A DNA stretch of 64,000 nucleotides from Actinomycetospora callitridis (GTDB lineage: Bacteria > Actinomycetota > Actinomycetes > Mycobacteriales > Pseudonocardiaceae). A program made the position numbers and the translations under genes. The DNA lies in contig NZ_JAQZAK010000006.1 in assembly GCF_028737265.1 (NCBI RefSeq), positions 1-64,000 of the forward strand. Direction: 5' to 3'. Positions 61,751 through 64,000 of this stretch are shown one piece after another (position 1 is the first letter of the stretch; each line of letters starts with the position of its first letter). The notes under the pieces were generated by a model. The model saw only the letters and a program-made list of their open reading frames with translations, had not been told where the DNA came from and searched no databases.

Positions 61751-62932
61751 TCAGAGCGTCGGCAGCCAGTGACCGAGCCGGTCGAGGGCCTCGTGCACGT
61801 CGGCTGTGGCGCCGGCGAACGACAGCCGGATCCACGTGTGGCCGTCGACGGGGTCGAAGTCGATCCCCGGGGCCACCGCGACACCGGTCTCGGCGAGCAT
61901 CCGCTGCCCGAAGGCGAGCGTGTCGTCGGTGAGGTGGGCGACGTCGGCGTACACGTAGAACGCGCCGTCGGCGGGCGCGAGCCGGGTGATGCCGAGACGC
62001 GGGAGTCCGTCGAGCAGCAGGCGGCGGTTGACCGCGTAGTGCTCGACGTGCGCGTCGGCCTCGGTGACCGAGGCGTCGGTGAACGCCGCGAGCGCCGCGT
62101 ACTGCGCCGGGACCGGCGGGCAGACGGTGAAGTTGCCGGCGATGACGTCCACGGCGCGCCGGAGCCGCTCGGGCACCAGCAGCCAGCCGAGCCGCCAGCC
62201 GGTCATCGACCAGTACTTCGAGAACGACGTGACGACGAGCGCCTCGTGCGAGGTGCTCCAGGCGCTCGCGGTCGGCGGGGCGTCCCCGTACTCGATGCCG
62301 TGATAGATCTCGTCGCTGATCAGCTGGATGCCGCGCTCCTCGCAGTACCTCGCGAGGGCGGCCAGCTCGCCGGGCTCGATGACGCTGCCGGTGGGGTTCG
62401 CGGGGCTGGCGACCACGAGGCCCTTCGGCGTCGTGTCGAGGGCCTCGAGCATGGCGACCGTCGGCTGGAACCGCGTCTCCTCGCCGCAGGGCAGCTCGAC
62501 GACGTCGCAACCGAGCGCCGCGAGGATGTTGCGGTAGCAGGGGTAGCCCGGGCGCGCGAGCACGACGGTGTCGCCCACGTCGAACGCGGCGAGGAACGCG
62601 AGCAGGAAGCCGCCGGAGCCGCCCGTGGTCGCGATGACGTCCTCGGCGCGCACGGTATCGTCGCCGTAGCGCCGGCGGTGGTGGGCGGCGATCGCCTCGC
62701 GCAGCTCGGGGGTCCCGAGCGAGCTCGTGTAGCCGAGGATCTGCTCGTCGAGCGCCCTCGCGGCGGCCGAGCGGACGTCGGCGGGCGCGGGGGTCGAGGG
62801 CTGGCCGGCCGAGAGGTTCACCAGGTCGCCGTGGGTGCGGGCCCGTTCGCCGGCGGCGGCCCAGACGTCCATCACGTGGAACGGGGGGACCGTCGCCCGC
62901 ACGGCCGGGCCGAGGCGCGCCAGACTCGTCAC
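61751..62932 (-). CDS. Class I/II PLP aminotransferase
   Basis: A 393-residue fold-type I aminotransferase of the aspartate/alanine group. It has V-N-L-S-A-G-Q-P-S-T-P, S-P-A-N-P-T-G-S-V, I-S-D-E-I-Y-H-G and the PLP lysine in S-F-S-K-Y-W-S-M-T-G-W-R. Substrates are not readable from sequence. GTG 62932 lies 6 bases after a TAGGGT box, so it is probably leaderless. Confidence 0.94.
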   Translation of the reverse strand: MTSLARLGPAVRATVPPFHVMDVWAAAGERARTHGDLVNLSAGQPSTPAPADVRSAAARALDEQILGYTSSLGTPELREAIAAHHRRRYGDDTVRAEDVIATTGGSGGFLLAFLAAFDVGDTVVLARPGYPCYRNILAALGCDVVELPCGEETRFQPTVAMLEALDTTPKGLVVASPANPTGSVIEPGELAALARYCEERGIQLISDEIYHGIEYGDAPPTASAWSTSHEALVVTSFSKYWSMTGWRLGWLLVPERLRRAVDVIAGNFTVCPPVPAQYAALAAFTDASVTEADAHVEHYAVNRRLLLDGLPRLGITRLAPADGAFYVYADVAHLTDDTLAFGQRMLAETGVAVAPGIDFDPVDGHTWIRLSFAGATADVHEALDRLGHWLPTL

Positions 62933-62938
62933 CGCCCC

Positions 62939-62944
62939 ACCCTA
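62939..62944 (-). promoter_or_regulatory. -10 box of the aminotransferase gene (leaderless)
   Basis: TAGGGT on the minus strand, 6 bases before GTG 62932. Confidence 0.5.
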
Positions 62945-62954
62945 GGTGCGCCGC

Positions 62955-63944
62955 TCAGTAGCCGACGTAGGAGTCTCCGCGCGCCAGGGCCTCGACGCCC
63001 GGGACGGCCGACACCGACCCGTAGCGGTCCACGGCGTAGCGGACGCCGGCGATGATGTTGTCGACCGGGTCGGTGATCTCGTCGTGGCCGGGCAGCTTGT
63101 ACGCCTCGAACGTCGGCCCGATCGTCTGCATCAGCCCCTGCGACGGCGTGCCCCTCTCGGCGTTCGCATCCCAGGTGTTGACCGCGTCGGGATCGCCGCC
63201 GGACTCGCGCTGGATGATCGTGGCGATCGCGGCCGGGTCCATCTTCTCGGGCGGGATCCCCGCGGCGGTGAGGATCGCGAGGGCCTCGCGGATCCAGTCG
63301 CCGACCCGGCCGGCTGGCGCCTGACCAACGGCGCTCCTCACGACCGTCGGCGTAGCGCCGGACGGCGGGGCGTCGAGGCCCTCGAGCGCCGCGAACGACG
63401 TGAGCCCGTCGGCGAGGTCGCGGATGCGGGCCGCCGACGCCGTCAGCTCGGCCTCCGCGCGCCGGACGGCGGTGCGCGCCGCCTCGGTGGGTCCGCGCAC
63501 GGCGTCGCCCGCGAGCCGGTCGGCGAGGTCCGGCGGCGCGTCGGGCACGGTCGCCGCCTGTGCCCGGGCGCTCCCGGCCAGGGCGACGGCGCGCGCCACC
63601 TGCTGGTCGATCTCGCGGCGCAGGTCCTCGAGCACCACCCCGACCTGGTCGAGCACCGGGCCGGCCTCGACGAGCGCCGACCGGTCGCGCGCGCCGGCCG
63701 CCGCGAACGCGCGTGCCCAGTCGCCGAACGCCGTCGCCCCCGTGCCCCGCCAGCGGCCCTCGACCGCCGCCGCGCCGCGTCCCACCGCGCGCATCGACCC
63801 GTCGACGGCGTCACCGACCGCCACGATCTGCGCCGCGGACGCCCGCAACGCACCCGGATCGACCGTCCGGACCCGTCCCGCGATCGCCGCGAGCTCGGCG
63901 GCCGCGGGCTCCCCGGCGAGGGCGGCCTCGAGATCCCCGGACAC
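62955..63944 (-). CDS. WXG100-like / lytic transglycosylase fusion
   Basis: A 329-residue protein. The N-terminal ~190 residues are helical with an ESX-like W-R-G-T-G-A-T-A-F-G-D-W-A turn (WxG type) and no signal peptide. The C-terminal ~110 residues are a transglycosylase SLT domain with catalytic Glu in I-I-Q-R-E-S-G-G-D-P, S-Q-G-L-M-Q and a final Y-A-V-D-R-Y-G. This suggests a type VII-secreted peptidoglycan lyase. GTG 63944 follows the previous stop by 3 bases. Confidence 0.85.
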   Translation of the reverse strand: MSGDLEAALAGEPAAAELAAIAGRVRTVDPGALRASAAQIVAVGDAVDGSMRAVGRGAAAVEGRWRGTGATAFGDWARAFAAAGARDRSALVEAGPVLDQVGVVLEDLRREIDQQVARAVALAGSARAQAATVPDAPPDLADRLAGDAVRGPTEAARTAVRRAEAELTASAARIRDLADGLTSFAALEGLDAPPSGATPTVVRSAVGQAPAGRVGDWIREALAILTAAGIPPEKMDPAAIATIIQRESGGDPDAVNTWDANAERGTPSQGLMQTIGPTFEAYKLPGHDEITDPVDNIIAGVRYAVDRYGSVSAVPGVEALARGDSYVGY

Positions 63945-63947
63945 GGC

Positions 63948-64000
63948 TCAGCCCCCGGCCGGCGCGAGCAGCTCGGTGTTCGCGCCCTCGGTCCCGCGGA
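63948..64000 (-). CDS. C-terminal end of a possible WXG100-type protein (partial)
   Basis: The last 16 residues read R-G-T-E-G-A-N-T-E-L-L-A-P-A-G-G then stop, three bases before the start of the WXG100/SLT gene. The tight spacing and the neighbour's family suggest a small ESX-like partner, but only the tail is visible. Confidence 0.45.
   Translation of the reverse strand, partial: RGTEGANTELLAPAGG

Overview
This is a chromosomal window from a very high-G+C actinobacterium, most likely a Pseudonocardiaceae-type organism such as Pseudonocardia or Actinomycetospora. The evidence is a mycothiol synthase gene (mshD), a mycofactocin-type SDR, DUF3073, a GlnR-type orphan regulator and many apparently leaderless GTG/ATG genes. 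From about 23 kb to 56 kb the gene order resembles the Mycobacterium tuberculosis segment around Rv0777-Rv0821c (purB, purC, purS/purQ, purL, purF/purM, DUF3073, nitrobindin-like, sseC, cysA2, thiX, glnR, mshD, pstB, phoU). The genus call is inference.

Region 1-13.2 kb is gene-poor and accessory-looking. It holds the tail of a PhzF-like gene, a MoxR ATPase/VWA pair overlapping at a possible -1 frameshift site, a mycofactocin-type SDR, a beta-lactamase-like serine hydrolase and a 286-bp internally deleted IS30-family element. It also holds a surface locus at 6.9-11.6 kb: a class F-like sortase, two paralogous secreted coiled-coil proteins in opposite orientation, and between them an ECF sigma factor with its own zinc-finger, membrane span and Gly-rich outer tail. 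The two paralogues share a 271-bp perfect inverted repeat that brackets the sigma gene. A tRNA-Lys(UUU) at 13.2 kb closes the region, with its 3' end facing it.

Region 13.8-23.2 kb carries a small conserved actinobacterial protein, a 5 x 14-bp tandem repeat, a possible small structured transcript diverging from an ArsR-SRPBCC fusion with two operators, a PHP protein, an MBL-Rieske fusion, dusB, a diguanylate cyclase and a large LytR-CpsA-Psr protein.

Region 23.2-36.3 kb holds phosphate uptake (phoU converging on pstSCAB, PHO boxes upstream of both), mshD, glnR, thiX, a cysteine-rich leader peptide before cysA2-sseC, nitrobindin, 5-oxoprolinase subunits pxpB/pxpC, and two envelope or coiled-coil proteins. 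Region 36.3-41.3 kb holds a Fur regulator overlapping ygfZ and a PLP dehydratase, an RsiG-like c-di-GMP-responsive anti-sigma homologue, DUF3073 and DUF2945.

Region 41.3-56.5 kb carries most of de novo purine synthesis (purM, purF, purL, purQ, purS, purC, purB), interspersed with a PAS-GGDEF-EAL protein, a methyltransferase, a SGNH hydrolase and small conserved proteins. Region 56.6-64 kb has a translationally coupled signalling cassette (receiver-PP2C phosphatase, histidine kinase, single-domain receiver) joined to a threonine aldolase, then a K+ channel, an aminotransferase and a WXG100-like/transglycosylase protein. A second messenger theme recurs: two GGDEF proteins, one EAL domain and an RsiG-like protein lie within 27 kb.
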